A model generated the notes under the pieces. That model was not told the DNA's origin. It searched no databases and worked only from the letters and a program-made list of their open reading frames with translations. The translations under genes and the position numbers were made by a program. A stretch of 64,000 nt of DNA from contig CP087215.1 of the NCBI GenBank assembly GCA_020912385.1, positions 1,860,001 through 1,924,000 of the forward strand, given 5' to 3'. Positions 9,871 through 20,355 of the stretch are shown one piece after another. The stretch's first letter is position 1. The number at the start of each line of letters is the position of its first letter. This DNA comes from Neofusicoccum parvum. Lineage: Eukaryota > Ascomycota > Dothideomycetes > Botryosphaeriales > Botryosphaeriaceae.

Positions 9871-11354
9871 CCACATTCCCTGAAATGAGCGATAGTGTTA
9901 TATTAGCCTCGGTATATAATCCGCGACAAGTCTCTCTTTATCAGAAAACTTGAATGCGTTTCTAATCCTGATCCTTAAAAACAGCTCTACTTCTATGTTT
10001 AATAGTTGATTAGCGATGGTGAACTGTGTAAGTTGTCGGTTCGAGAAGTTTTGCAACGGGTTCAGGCACGGTTCAGTTGAAGGTTTTATCTGGAAGAACT
10101 TCCAACTGCCCACGAAGGCATGCACGTGTTATCATGGTTCCCGAACTCAGGCCCCGGAACAGAAGTGGTGAGTAGCTGGAGATGGCGAGTTCTGCTAAAG
10201 GCATCGAGGAATGTTCCGAGACGAGCAAGAGAACCCTGCAGCCGCAAATACTGTCACGGGAGAATGGACGGTCATACTCGGTGATATACATAGTTCTGTC
10301 AGGGATGATGAGGTAAGAAGTGTTCATCGTCAAGCCTACAGGGTCCATGAACCTCAATGCAGGGACCCACAACGTGACAACTGTTCTACAAAAAAGCTCC
10401 TTCGTGAATGATGAAAACGTCATTCGGTCTTCATTGCCCTTCGCATCACTGCGTATCCTGCGTACAAGCTGCACGACAACAAAACAGTGTTCCCAGGCTT
10501 AACGCTAACGATCAGAAAACACCTCAACTCCACTCTTGCGCCTTGTCGACTAACAAACCTCTGGTCCTCCGGGCCACTTTTGCCTATCATATCCGATGTC
10601 CTGGACCTTGCATGCGCAGGACAGTTCATGTTTGATATTCGTTGAGGCCTCGATGCCGCCAAGCTCAACAAAACCAAAAACCCTAGCCCATATCTATAGG
10701 CGAATGATACGAGGCAGATAAAGGTACCGCCGTCTGCTTGACGTTTTTTGCATGTGATCTATTGCTCTTATCGCAAGCCTAAAATGTGTCCGCGCACGTC
10801 ACCGGGCATGCTGGCCCAGTTGCAACGTCCAACGCGCCCACGGGGTCCATCACTGGTGGCTTCTGGAAGTGGGTATATCTTCGTTGCCCGTCGTCAACGT
10901 TGCTCCTCTTCTGTTCTGTTCTGTACTGATGTCGGTGTTTAAAATACTGTATCGTGTCTCTGCTGTCCATGGTTTAACCACACACCATCATCCAGAGCAC
11001 ACTGTCTCTCTTCTTACTGTTTGTTGTCATTTTGTGATTCTGTCCATCTATTCCTGCGGCTCTTTTGTCGCTATTGCGTTTCTCTGTATCTTGTCCTCTG
11101 TTTCTCTCTCGCACTGGCTTGTACTATTTATCTATTTTTTTTCTTCTCCCAGGTGATGACTGATGAGTAACCAGTTCCAAGGTTGCGTGTCACCATTTAC
11201 AGCTGCTGATGTTCCCCACCACGGTCATGTAAAGTACCTTCTCATAAAATGCCGCAGCATATGCTTGAAGCCAGAAAGCTCAGCCCCAACTCCATCCGTG
11301 CATATGCTCAAATGCCCACAGCCCAACATCTTGCAACCCGCCCCCTCCTCTCCT
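9871..11354. other. Convergent intergenic region with a pyrimidine-rich tract
   Basis: No gene is supported between the Ecm33-like gene and the 3' end of the Tdp1 gene. The plus strand at about 10970-11153 is strongly C/T-rich with few purines. Frames across it look hydrophobic only because of the T bias. Confidence 0.5.
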
Positions 11355-13550
11355 TTAGGACCTATCCCATGCGAGACCCTTCACATCCGGCTCCTGATAC
11401 CTCGCCGTCGCACACCATGCCTCATCGCCCTTACCATACGGCGTGAGCGGCAGATCATACGGCATGCGCCACCCAACCACCACCCCCTCGCCCCCACTTG
11501 CACCCACAGCCCCATCCACCTCACCTCCCAACCGCGCAACATCCCGCACCCCCGGCCGATCCGCCCCGAAGACCGGGACCATCGACGGCCGCCCGCGCCT
11601 CCCGCCGCGGTCCAGTCCCGCCCACAGCGCCGGCCACACCACGACGCCGATCTCCCAGCTGCAGATGCGGACCTCCATGCCGCTCTCGCCCGCCGCCGCC
11701 GTGGTCTTCCTCTTCGCCCTCCCCGCCCCGTCCCTGTCCTTCGCCGCCGCCGGCAGCGCGCCCCACGCCTGCGTCGACAGGTTCGCCGACGTCAGCATCG
11801 CCCAGTCGATCCGCGTCGCTTCCGCGCGCGGGCCCGGCGCCGCCTCCGGGCCCGAGGCTTCCGGGTGCGAGAACCGGATGTAGGTCTTGATGTGCGGGGC
11901 GGCTGGGCCCCGGAGGGCCGCTCGGTTGGTGGTGGAGGTGTTCCAGCGGCAGAGCTTGGGGCGCAGGTAGGTGAGTTGTTTCTGCTGCGTGGCGCTCTGG
12001 GTTTTGAGGTGGATGGAGGCGCCGGCGTAGTAGCCGTCGACGGAGGTGCGGACGTCGGCGACGGTGGGGAAGATGATGCGGAGGGGAGGAGGGGTCGTGT
12101 TGTGAACGTTTGGCTGCGAGGGCTGGACTTGTTGGAGCTGCGAGGCTGGCTTGAATCCGGAGGATGCGCTGGGCTTCGCTGGGAGTAATGGTTTCGGGGA
12201 CGCTGCTTCCGATGCTGTTGTAGAAAGTGAAGCCGCTTTCATGGAAGTTCCCAACACACCCCGAAAGTGGTTCAGCCAGGCTCCTGTCTGGTCCAATGTT
12301 GCTATTGATGAGACCTGCGCCACCAATGTGTTACGATTGCTGCTACTCTCGTTTGTGTTGCTACCGGTGCTGGAAGGGACTTCTCCGAGCACTTCCCGCA
12401 GCCCGACCCATCCCCATGATGTCCGTTCATCAGGCCTTGTACCATCCAGCTTAACGCGATCTGGCGTGCTGGCTACGAGAGCAGCGCGAATTGCCGAGAA
12501 GTCGTAAAGGACGAGTTGTTCTATCAAAGTGTGAAGGCGCTTGCCGTACGCACCGAGATATCGGAGGAGATCCACCTTGAACCTCTCGCCACTGCCAATA
12601 GGATATTTTGTAGAGCCTTTTTCTCCACTATACTCGCCTGGGAGGGATTTGGCGGCAGTCTCCAACGCTGACACCGAAAGGAAAGGAAGAAGTGGAGAGC
12701 GCCAGATACCATTCGTCATATTCGTCCAGTCCTTTGGTATCATGTTGGCCGTGTGAATGACAACCTGTGCGGAGTCATCTGCGCGGATGAGAACCATCAT
12801 CTTGGAATGATGCGTGCCGAATGCCTCGGGCATATAGGCCTGGATGACATCGAGGTTGGGGTACCGCTGTGCCCATTGATCCATCCGTATCTTTTGCGCA
12901 TCTTCCCTTCGCCAACTACCATGCACAACTTTGACTCTCACGCTACCTCTAACGTCTTCATCGAGGGCCCCCATCAAGAAGTCCACGTCGAAGAGATAGT
13001 TGAACTGCCAGCACTCCACGATCAGCGGGTCACAGAGGATATCCCGCAAGCTGACCGCATCCATATTAGCAGTGCCGGGAAGGTCGCGTATACATGTGAG
13101 CTGGATTGGAGAGGGGACGAATGTCGTCTTTCGCGATTGCCGCTCTGCATCAATAGTCGTTGTTGCTGCCGAGGAAGACGCCGCTTCCCCCATCTTCTTT
13201 AACGCCTCTCGTTTCTGCTCTTCAGCAGCTGGCATTTCTGGTGCCACCGTCCCCACCAAACGCTTCGCATCCTCGCCATCCTCCGTCTCCCCCTCGCTCC
13301 CCAAAACCTCACCCCCTGCCCTCCTCACCGCCGGCGGACTCACATCCCGCCTCAAACTCCTCAGCTGCCCACCCCACTCCGCCGAGACACCTCCACCCTC
13401 ACCCTCAGCCTCCGTTGCACAAATAACGTCACTCGGATCCTTCCGACCCCGGCCGCGTTTCAGCCTCTTCCGCGCCGGCGCGTCCAGGTCGTCCTCGTCG
13501 GTTGAGCTCTCGATGTCATCAACGAGATTGTTCGCGAAGCGGGAGCGCAT
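11355..13550 (-). CDS. TDP1: Tyrosyl-DNA phosphodiesterase 1
   Basis: A 731-residue single-exon product. It hydrolyses 3'-phosphotyrosyl bonds left by stalled topoisomerase I, acting in the nucleus. Both catalytic H-x-K motifs of this phospholipase D-superfamily enzyme are visible: HHSKMMVL (His248, Lys250), and PHIKTYIRF (His553, Lys555) followed by the LTSANLSTQAWG block. The C-terminal PYDLPLTPY..GDEAWCAT block is also typical of Tdp1. The first ~140 residues are acidic and basic low-complexity sequence with a KRLKRGRGRK nuclear-localisation-like stretch. The frame stays open 82 codons upstream to 13796, but that part resembles leader sequence, so the ATG at 13550 was preferred. At 731 residues it is longer than the human enzyme (about 600), mostly through inserts at 390-480. 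Confidence 0.9.
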   Translation of the reverse strand: MRSRFANNLVDDIESSTDEDDLDAPARKRLKRGRGRKDPSDVICATEAEGEGGGVSAEWGGQLRSLRRDVSPPAVRRAGGEVLGSEGETEDGEDAKRLVGTVAPEMPAAEEQKREALKKMGEAASSSAATTTIDAERQSRKTTFVPSPIQLTCIRDLPGTANMDAVSLRDILCDPLIVECWQFNYLFDVDFLMGALDEDVRGSVRVKVVHGSWRREDAQKIRMDQWAQRYPNLDVIQAYMPEAFGTHHSKMMVLIRADDSAQVVIHTANMIPKDWTNMTNGIWRSPLLPFLSVSALETAAKSLPGEYSGEKGSTKYPIGSGERFKVDLLRYLGAYGKRLHTLIEQLVLYDFSAIRAALVASTPDRVKLDGTRPDERTSWGWVGLREVLGEVPSSTGSNTNESSSNRNTLVAQVSSIATLDQTGAWLNHFRGVLGTSMKAASLSTTASEAASPKPLLPAKPSASSGFKPASQLQQVQPSQPNVHNTTPPPLRIIFPTVADVRTSVDGYYAGASIHLKTQSATQQKQLTYLRPKLCRWNTSTTNRAALRGPAAPHIKTYIRFSHPEASGPEAAPGPRAEATRIDWAMLTSANLSTQAWGALPAAAKDRDGAGRAKRKTTAAAGESGMEVRICSWEIGVVVWPALWAGLDRGGRRGRPSMVPVFGADRPGVRDVARLGGEVDGAVGASGGEGVVVGWRMPYDLPLTPYGKGDEAWCATARYQEPDVKGLAWDRS

Positions 13551-14095
13551 TGCGGTGCAGCGCGGCGCGGGACACCAGGATCCAGACGGTGGCGGACGAC
13601 GGCGTTCCGCTGTTTTGGAAAAATTCCCTTGCGTTGGAAGGGTCTGGGCTATGGCGGTGCAGAAGAGAGGACGAAGAACGAAGATGAATGATGATGACAA
13701 GGCAGCCCAGCTGGTGGTCCGTGCCAGATGGCACACAGGGCAGGAAGGGTCAACCCCACCAAACTTGTGCCCCGCCTTTTCAGAGTCACAACCCATTAAT
13801 TCGCTAAACGGCCTACTTGTCTATCGTATAATCTACGTTTATTAGGCCATGCATTACTTTAAACGAGAGTATCTTTCAGAGCCTATAGAATAAGAAATTC
13901 TCAGTATAGCATGCCCGGTCCGGCCCAAGGAATCGAAGCTGCGAACACTATTGAACAACTAATATCTTTGTTGCCTGCTTCCACATTTAAATAGAGCAAT
14001 ATCAGCTCCTTCTCGAACAGCTCAGTTTCTTCTCTCGTTGTTCACTTAGTTCCAAGCAAGTCCATGAAAAGAATATACCGCCCATAACCACTGCG
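13551..14095. other. Intergenic / Tdp1 upstream region
   Basis: AT-rich between 13800 and 14040. Likely the Tdp1 promoter and the upstream region of the small frame at 14096. Nothing else seen. Confidence 0.45.
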
Positions 14096-14287
14096 ATGTC
14101 TTCCCATTCCGATCCCCAAAGTCCAAACCCGGATCCGCCTCCACAAACAGCCGACGCCTACACCTCCGTCCACCCAACCGTCCAGGCTGCTCTCGCCACC
14201 TATGCACGTCGCGTTGCCGACTACAACCTCGCAACGCTTGACCAGCGCTCGCCCATCATCCACGCCGACCTGAAGACGTTGAATTGA
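14096..14287 (+). CDS. Small hypothetical protein (63 aa)
   Basis: A 63-residue frame with a good start context (CACTGCGATGTC) and a preceding pyrimidine-rich leader at about 14020-14050. The first third is Pro/Ser-rich, the rest is a predicted helix (TVQAALATYARRVADYNLA). No known family recognised. Two minus-strand frames overlap it but lack any motif. It could be a genuine small gene, the first exon of a larger one, or chance. Confidence 0.35.
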   Translation: MSSHSDPQSPNPDPPPQTADAYTSVHPTVQAALATYARRVADYNLATLDQRSPIIHADLKTLN

Positions 14288-15254
14288 GGAAATATTAGAT
14301 TCCCCTTGTCGCGCATGTGACTCACATCCATCTCCGCGGCCATTGTGAAAGCTGGATACCGCGTTGCTCTGTGGGAGATCAGATACTCAGGCGTGAATTT
14401 TTCTTCCACCCTCAATTCACAGCCGTAGACAGTCGTCGCGTGGGCTCGGCATTACGAGGTTCGGCGTAGGGCGAGGCAGTCGAGGGGCTCAGCTTGAAAA
14501 CGCGCAGCGCGTCGTGACGCGCCAACGGTCGAGACCCACCCCATCGTCTTCGTCCGCCGAGTGACTCGGCATTCCAGGCGGCGTCCTATCGAGGTGGCCA
14601 CGGGGGACTTGTTTCTGGAATGTCGCGTGGTTGGGTTGCATGGTTGCCTTGCAGGGTAGTCACTAGCAACGCGCGCTCGCGTTTGCGGGAGGCGGGAAGG
14701 CGGGCGAAGGAAGCAGCGTTGGTTGGGGCTAGCGCTTGTGCGACAGTGACAACGTCACATCAACTGCTGTCAAGAGTCAACCGGATCTCCTTGTCTCAAA
14801 GACATAATTCTTGCCGGGCGACGTACCGAGCATCAGCAGATCGCGTGGTGATACTGGTCACGATGGCTGGGTAGTCACTCACTTGCCCCACTCCCGCAAA
14901 AAGTGGGTATCAAAGCGGGTATCAAAGCGGGTATCAGGAGGAATGCGCGAAAGGTAGCTCTGATGTATTCACTTCCGTAGGTAAGTAGTAGTGAGCGAGT
15001 AAGGTGTCACATTGCGTGACTTTCGATTTCTAGATATACCAGTCAAGAGCCGCCTTAACATCGACTCAAACGTCCACCCAATCCGCGTCCTCCGGTCGTG
15101 AGAGAAGGATATATTCAATCTCACATTTAAAACAAAGAAGAATGCCCGCTGTCCTTGAAACGCCTCCTTGAAAGTCAAACATCGCTGTACTGCGAATCAC
15201 TTGTTCACACCGCGATCCCATTTTAGTTTCCCCATCCGTTACACCTTCATTAGT
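14288..15254. other. Intergenic region downstream of the desaturase gene
   Basis: No gene supported. Holds a short GGGTATCAAAGC tandem repeat (listed separately). Confidence 0.5.
14905..14936. repeat. 12-bp tandem repeat, about 2.7 copies
   Basis: GGGTATCAAAGC is repeated twice and then partially. Confidence 0.85.
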
Positions 15255-16745
15255 TTATGCCGCGCCAGCGCTGACCATGGGCTGGCGAACCTTGGTCGGC
15301 TGGTTGCCAGCACGAACAACTCGGTTGCCGTTGTCATCCCTGACGTACTCAACGTCCTTGTTCTCACGGTTGGCACGCTTCCAGATCTCAACCTCGCAGC
15401 CGCCGCGGATGACGCCAACGCGCATGGTCGAGAGCAAGTTGTGGGCGGCGTTGGAGTGATCGTACACACCGCCGTTGAACATGGCGGTGGCGTCCTTGCC
15501 GAGACCGGACCTGATCATCGCCTTGCCACCAGGGTGGTCCTGGATGAAGTCGGTGATGTCATGGACAACGCCTGCGACAGCAACGAGACCACGGCCGTTC
15601 TTGGCTTGCTCGACGTAGTCGTCCCACTCCATGACGGGAAGCTGGTCAAGGGGAATACCCCAGTCGAGCTTGGCGCGCTTCTGGTCAAGCTTCTTCTGGG
15701 CCTGCTGGACACGGCCCTTCTCGATCTCGTTGGCACGGAACTGCTTGAGGTCGTAGGCGAGACCAAGCTGCTTCCAGGACCAGATGCACCACTTGGTAGG
15801 GTCGTACTGGAACCATTCGATGGCGTTGCGGTAGTCGCTGGGGAACTCGTGGTGGAAGTTGTGGTAACCCTCACCTAGGGTGACCAGGGCGGTCAGGACG
15901 TGGTCACGGGGAGAATTGCGGTCGTCGAAGGGCTGGTCACCGAGCCAGTGAGCAAGGGAGTTGACGCAGAAGGTAGCCTGCTGGACGAAGAAGATGCGGA
16001 GGATGCCAGCGTAGATGAAGCCACCCATCCAGTCGCCCCAGCCAAGACCAGTGACGAGCATGGGGAAGATCAAGCCCATGAAAAGGACGACCTTGATATA
16101 GTGGCGGTGCTGCCAGACAACGACGGGGTCATCGTTGAGGTCGGAGATGTCAGTGCGGCCGATCCTCTTGGGGTTCTGCTTCATAATCATCCAGCCGAGG
16201 TGGGAGTACAGAAGGCCCCTGGGCAAAATTAGCAAAGTAACGTGACGAGCGAAAGAGGTAACATACTTGCGAACCGAGTAGGGGTCCTTGTCGGTGTCAG
16301 TGTAGCGGTGGTGGGCACGGTGGTCGCGGGACCACCATCTGATGGAGCCCTCAACAGCACCGCCGCCAACGAGAGCAAGGAAAATCTTCAGAGGGAGGGT
16401 GGCCTTGTACGAAGTGTGGGCCCAGAGACGATGGTAGCCAGCAGTGATGCCGAGACCGGTCCAGTAGTAGTAAAGGATGGACCAAAGGAGCGTCTTGAGA
16501 TAGAGCGGAGTCCACCAAGCAGTGATGCAGCCAATGAGCGGGATGCCGCCGATGAAGAAGACGTTGAGCCAGTTGACGTGCTTGTACCAGTTCTGGCGGG
16601 TCATGGGATATTCGGTGATGTGCTTCTTAGTCGGGTCGTACTTGGGGTTGCGGTTGGGCTCCGAAGGCTTCGCCATGGCGGAGGACTGCGCGACGAACTC
16701 GGGCTTGACGGCGTTCTCGCCTTCGACAGGCTGATGCGAAGGCAT
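15255..16745 (-). CDS. OLE1: Acyl-CoA delta-9 desaturase with C-terminal cytochrome b5 domain (Ole1 type)
   Basis: Two exons, 16745-16267 and 16218-15255, with a 48-nt intron that restores the [13 protein letters not shown] motif. The product is 480 residues. It introduces the first double bond into palmitoyl- and stearoyl-CoA at the ER. The three histidine boxes that bind the di-iron centre are intact: HRLWAH (105-110), HRAHH (142-146) and HNFHH (279-283). Hydrophobic membrane segments lie at about 58-100 and 203-240. The C-terminal fused cytochrome b5 domain (about 353-440) has the HPGG heme motif at 388-391. Length and domain order match fungal Ole1. The frame continues upstream to 16925, but that segment is Pro/Ser-rich leader, so the ATG at 16745 was chosen. 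The ~3.6-kb upstream region is gene-free, consistent with heavy regulation. Confidence 0.95.
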   Translation of the reverse strand: MPSHQPVEGENAVKPEFVAQSSAMAKPSEPNRNPKYDPTKKHITEYPMTRQNWYKHVNWLNVFFIGGIPLIGCITAWWTPLYLKTLLWSILYYYWTGLGITAGYHRLWAHTSYKATLPLKIFLALVGGGAVEGSIRWWSRDHRAHHRYTDTDKDPYSVRKYVTSFARHVTLLILPRGLLYSHLGWMIMKQNPKRIGRTDISDLNDDPVVVWQHRHYIKVVLFMGLIFPMLVTGLGWGDWMGGFIYAGILRIFFVQQATFCVNSLAHWLGDQPFDDRNSPRDHVLTALVTLGEGYHNFHHEFPSDYRNAIEWFQYDPTKWCIWSWKQLGLAYDLKQFRANEIEKGRVQQAQKKLDQKRAKLDWGIPLDQLPVMEWDDYVEQAKNGRGLVAVAGVVHDITDFIQDHPGGKAMIRSGLGKDATAMFNGGVYDHSNAAHNLLSTMRVGVIRGGCEVEIWKRANRENKDVEYVRDDNGNRVVRAGNQPTKVRQPMVSAGAA

Positions 16746-19700
16746 GTTGGGCGCGGACAGCGTCAGCAGCGGAAGTGGTGGCCGCAGGAGAGCTGAAGGG
16801 GGTAGATGGAGCCGGGCCAGATGACGGGTGGCAGAGAGAGAAAGTGAGCGAGAGGGCTGGAGAAAAGGGAAGGTGGAGGGGCCGCGGGCTGGAGGTGTAT
16901 TAAGGCAGCGACATTGGGGCGACAAAAAAGATGGTGCTCAGCATGGGCGTGCAGTTCCCCAGTCTGCCCCAACCGCCGAGAAGTACCGCTCTCAACGAAA
17001 ATGGAGCACGGGCCCGCGGTCGCAGCATCGGGCCCTGTGATTCGCCCGCGCGCCACAGCGGCGGCAGGTGCGCGGGTATCAGCCGGAAGCGAGGAGCCAG
17101 CCGCCCTGGCTGTTCCTGCGCGCGCCCTGCAACGCCCTGGGCCTGCCCTTGGAGAATTACGGCCGCCGACGCGTCCGCTCGCCTTGCGAGCGCAGCCTGC
17201 AGCGTCCGGCGCCTCAGCTGCTTCTGCTGCCCGGTCCACCAGGGCCTCCGCCGCTGCCGTGCAGCTGTGCGCCGCTCAGCCCTACGGTGGCGACTCCAGG
17301 ATTCCAGGATCACGTCCTGGGCCTGGGGCAGCGATCCACAGTCCACATGTCCGACACCAATCGGAGCTCGACCTCGGCTGAAAGGCATCATCGCTTACAC
17401 GTCGTTGTTGGGCCTGCGCTGCCTGTGCAGCCCGTCCAGACCAAGGGACCACGGGACCAAGGCACCAGCTGCCAATCGCCTCCGCACTGCTTCGCATCAT
17501 GACCGGATCAATTCGCAGGCCCTGTTTCATGTGGGGAACCTGTCTGAGCCGGCTTTCACATGGCCGCGATTGCGGGTGCTGCCTGTCTTACCGGCCTGAC
17601 ACGGCCGTAGTAGTCCGTGCCTGTCCGCGAGCGGCCTGTTATTTGGCCGCCAGCTGCATCCAAACGGCAGCATTCGCGCGTCGTTGAGTTCACAAGCTTC
17701 GTCTTCCTCTCGCCCGCCACGCGCTTCCGGCACATGCAACTGCTGCACCTCTCTTGGTCTCGATTAGGGATCCCAACGCTTCTTCTTTGATGATATCGTC
17801 GACCGCTGCCAGCTGGTGGCTGTCCTTGTGCCAATCAGAGACACGTAGCTGTTGTGCTGTCGATATTCTGACGTAGCAGTGTGCTTCGACATTGACAACA
17901 GCCCCGTGCCCCATCGTGGTCATGAACGTATCCCTTCCTGACAGCAGACCCTCCGCTCGGAGTCCACTCTTGACGGTCCGAGGCAGTTGACATCTGCAGA
18001 GTCGGGCAGCTAGTGGTAAGTGAAATGAGGATTCTGTATAGCCCCTATTACTATTTTGGGACCGGTGTGCGGCCAACACAGTCCGCGGCAACGTCGAACG
18101 TCTGAAACCAGATCTCGGTCCCCGACCTGCACGAAGGCACTTTTCATCCACGGCACAGGAAATTGCATCCGCAGAGCAGTGACATCGCAGCGGTGTTCGC
18201 GTCGTCAACTTCCAACGTCTGAAGATGGAACTTGGTTCCCGGCTTTGCGCAGTGGCAGCAACGCGGCATCCGCGTTGGTAACTTCGAACGTCGGAACCTG
18301 AAATCTGGTTGCGCTCTGCGCGGAGGAGGCTCCTTGTTGCCGTTGAGGGACGACGAGACGTGCGCAAAGACACCCCGTTGGCTTTGGCATCCTGAACGTC
18401 ACGCCACCGAGGCGGTGTTCAAGAGTATCAGGGAGACGCTCCGGCCAGGAAGCGGCCCAGTCCCTCAACTCAAACGAAGGCATTCCCTCGACACGAAGCT
18501 GTACGACGTTGAGCAAGCAATTGACTTCGTTTCGAGCTTGGGATGGGCCAGCAGTCGCTGAGGCTCAAATGGAAACGCCACTGACCTGCACTATATCTGA
18601 TGGATTGTCAACGGCGCCGACCTTGCGCCGGCCCATTTAGTGGTATCCACCTAACACCGGGATGAATCGGAGATGAAAAAGAATATCAATAGTCGAACGC
18701 GGACGACCGGAGACGGCGCAGAATCGCTTGACTGCTGTTTTGAGGGCTCAATGCGTCATGCGCTGGACGCAGGCAACTGACTCGTGAGCGTGGAGAAGTA
18801 GGAAAGTCTGGCCCTCAAAGTTCAAAGCTCTTGCCACAACCAGCCAGCCGGACTGTCCCGTATTGAGGTGCCACAGAGCCTCTTTGCTGACTTCCCAGAG
18901 TTGTGCTTTGCAGTGCCTTAGCCGCCCGTCTCTAGCAAATGGAGGGTTTGGGCGCGGTGTCAAAGAGGCTCGAACCAGAATGATTTCGTCGATTGGACGG
19001 CTGCGATAAGAAAAGTGAGGTATCAACCATCTTCCCAGCCGCCACAGCGGCTGCCATCTTCACTGCCACTAAAGCATCACCCGACTATCCGGACTGTGTT
19101 TGTTTGAACGGAACTCGCGGCAGCCGTGGCGTTCTCTGCCGTGCCGATTGATAACAATTGAACGGGAAATGGCATCGAGACCTGCTTTGATGAGGCAGGG
19201 AATCTCCATCGATGTTTGAAGATGCTTGCGACGCGAGTAGGTTCCAGCTGGGGTGGAGGCAACTGAGCACACAGGTGAGCCACAACTGCTCCGGCACCGG
19301 CGTCATCCCCACGCGAGTTCACGGGTTCGCAGTCGCTGCTGAGGGGATTCTGTAAGTTTCCCGATGGCATTGACGATGATTTGAGGTCAATTGCTCGACC
19401 GCATGAGGTAACAGGACGGGCTGCAAGCAGCAGATAGCTGAAGGTCTCGGAGGTCGGCGCTGTCACCCTCGGGCAGGGGGCCCGGATCGCAGCCACGGCA
19501 CTCTGTATAGGTATGGCCGGAGATACACAGCGCTGGCTTGCAGGACGACGATTGCTTTTGTGTGTAGGGCGCAGAACGTGCGGCGAGGCGGAGAGCTGGC
19601 GCATCGGAGCCCACCGTTATCGGGCGGACCGCCAGCCAACCGAGTGGAGGTTTGGCCTTATCAGCAACGCATCACTGCACTTTTTACCCAAGCATCCGTC

Positions 19701-20355
19701 TCAGCCCGCCCTCTCCCACACGCCCTGGAGATGGATGCGGCGGCGGAGGACGGCGGCGGATCGCATGTCGGCCTGTTCCAGCGGCTCTGGGCGCGGCCAG
19801 CTCCTGCCCACGACCCCAGAAGTGCTGCCCGAGGGCTGATTGGGGAAGTGCACGCGAGCCCTGGAGATATCGATTTTTCGAACGCTGCCTCGCGCCCGTG
19901 CTACTTATAGATATGTTCCCTCGACCACGGTGATGGAGTCGCTGCTGCTGCCTCAATCGCCACGGTCACCCGTTGCCCACGCGCAGTGCTGTTCCGCCAG
20001 ATAGGACCGCCCTCCCTTCTCCACTCGCGTACAGGATCTACGCAGCTTTTTCAGCTCTAGTGCTTGTCAGCACCCGCCCAGCCAATCCCCTTCCGCGCGA
20101 AGCTATCTACCGGAGACGCCACCCGCAACCGCACTCGTCTTACTTACCTCCCGTCTTTCGCACCTGGCCATTGAACAAGCAACTCTGCCAGACCGTGAGG
20201 TTGTCGCCGAAGAGGAAGGACTCGAGCCACGAGAGGAACTTGAACCACAACGCCGCATGAGCCACTGAGTCGCGTCTCCGCCAAGGGTTCGACCAAACCC
20301 CTCGTGAAAAAAAGTCAAGCAAATTTGACGCTCCTGCAATCCCTACATCACCACT
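16746..20355. other. Long divergent intergenic region (desaturase / purine permease promoters)
   Basis: About 3.6 kb with no gene I can defend. It is GC-rich near the desaturase and contains a set of degenerate ~36-bp repeats at 18087-18420 (separate entry). Frames such as 17690-18373 minus lack motifs and overlap frames on the other strand. Confidence 0.5.
18087..18420. repeat. Three or four diverged copies of a ~36-bp element
   Basis: Segments starting at 18087, 18204 and 18277 align over ~36 bp around a shared core (A/C)AACGTC(T/G)GAA and a GGTTCC/GGTCCC end. A weaker copy starts near 18386. Spacing is 117, 73 and 109 bp. On the minus strand the copies read like related peptide repeats (for example FQVPTFEV and LQTLEV), so they may be remnants of a repeat-encoding gene. 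Confidence 0.45.

Noticed and set aside
11163..12188. Plus-strand frame of 341 codons
   Set aside because: Mostly antisense to the Tdp1 C-terminus; Arg/Pro-rich without motifs.
13551..13796. Longer N-terminus for Tdp1
   Set aside because: The extra 82 residues are Cys/Pro/Ser-rich with no family similarity and look like translated leader.
15168..16796. Plus-strand frames opposite the desaturase
   Set aside because: Shadows of the conserved desaturase codons, with valine/aspartate-rich translations.
16746..16925. Longer N-terminus for the desaturase
   Set aside because: Pro/Ser/Leu-rich leader; Ole1 proteins start close to the chosen ATG.
17690..18373. Minus-strand 227-codon frame
   Set aside because: Ser/Arg-rich, no motif, crosses degenerate repeats in a different frame from the repeated peptide.
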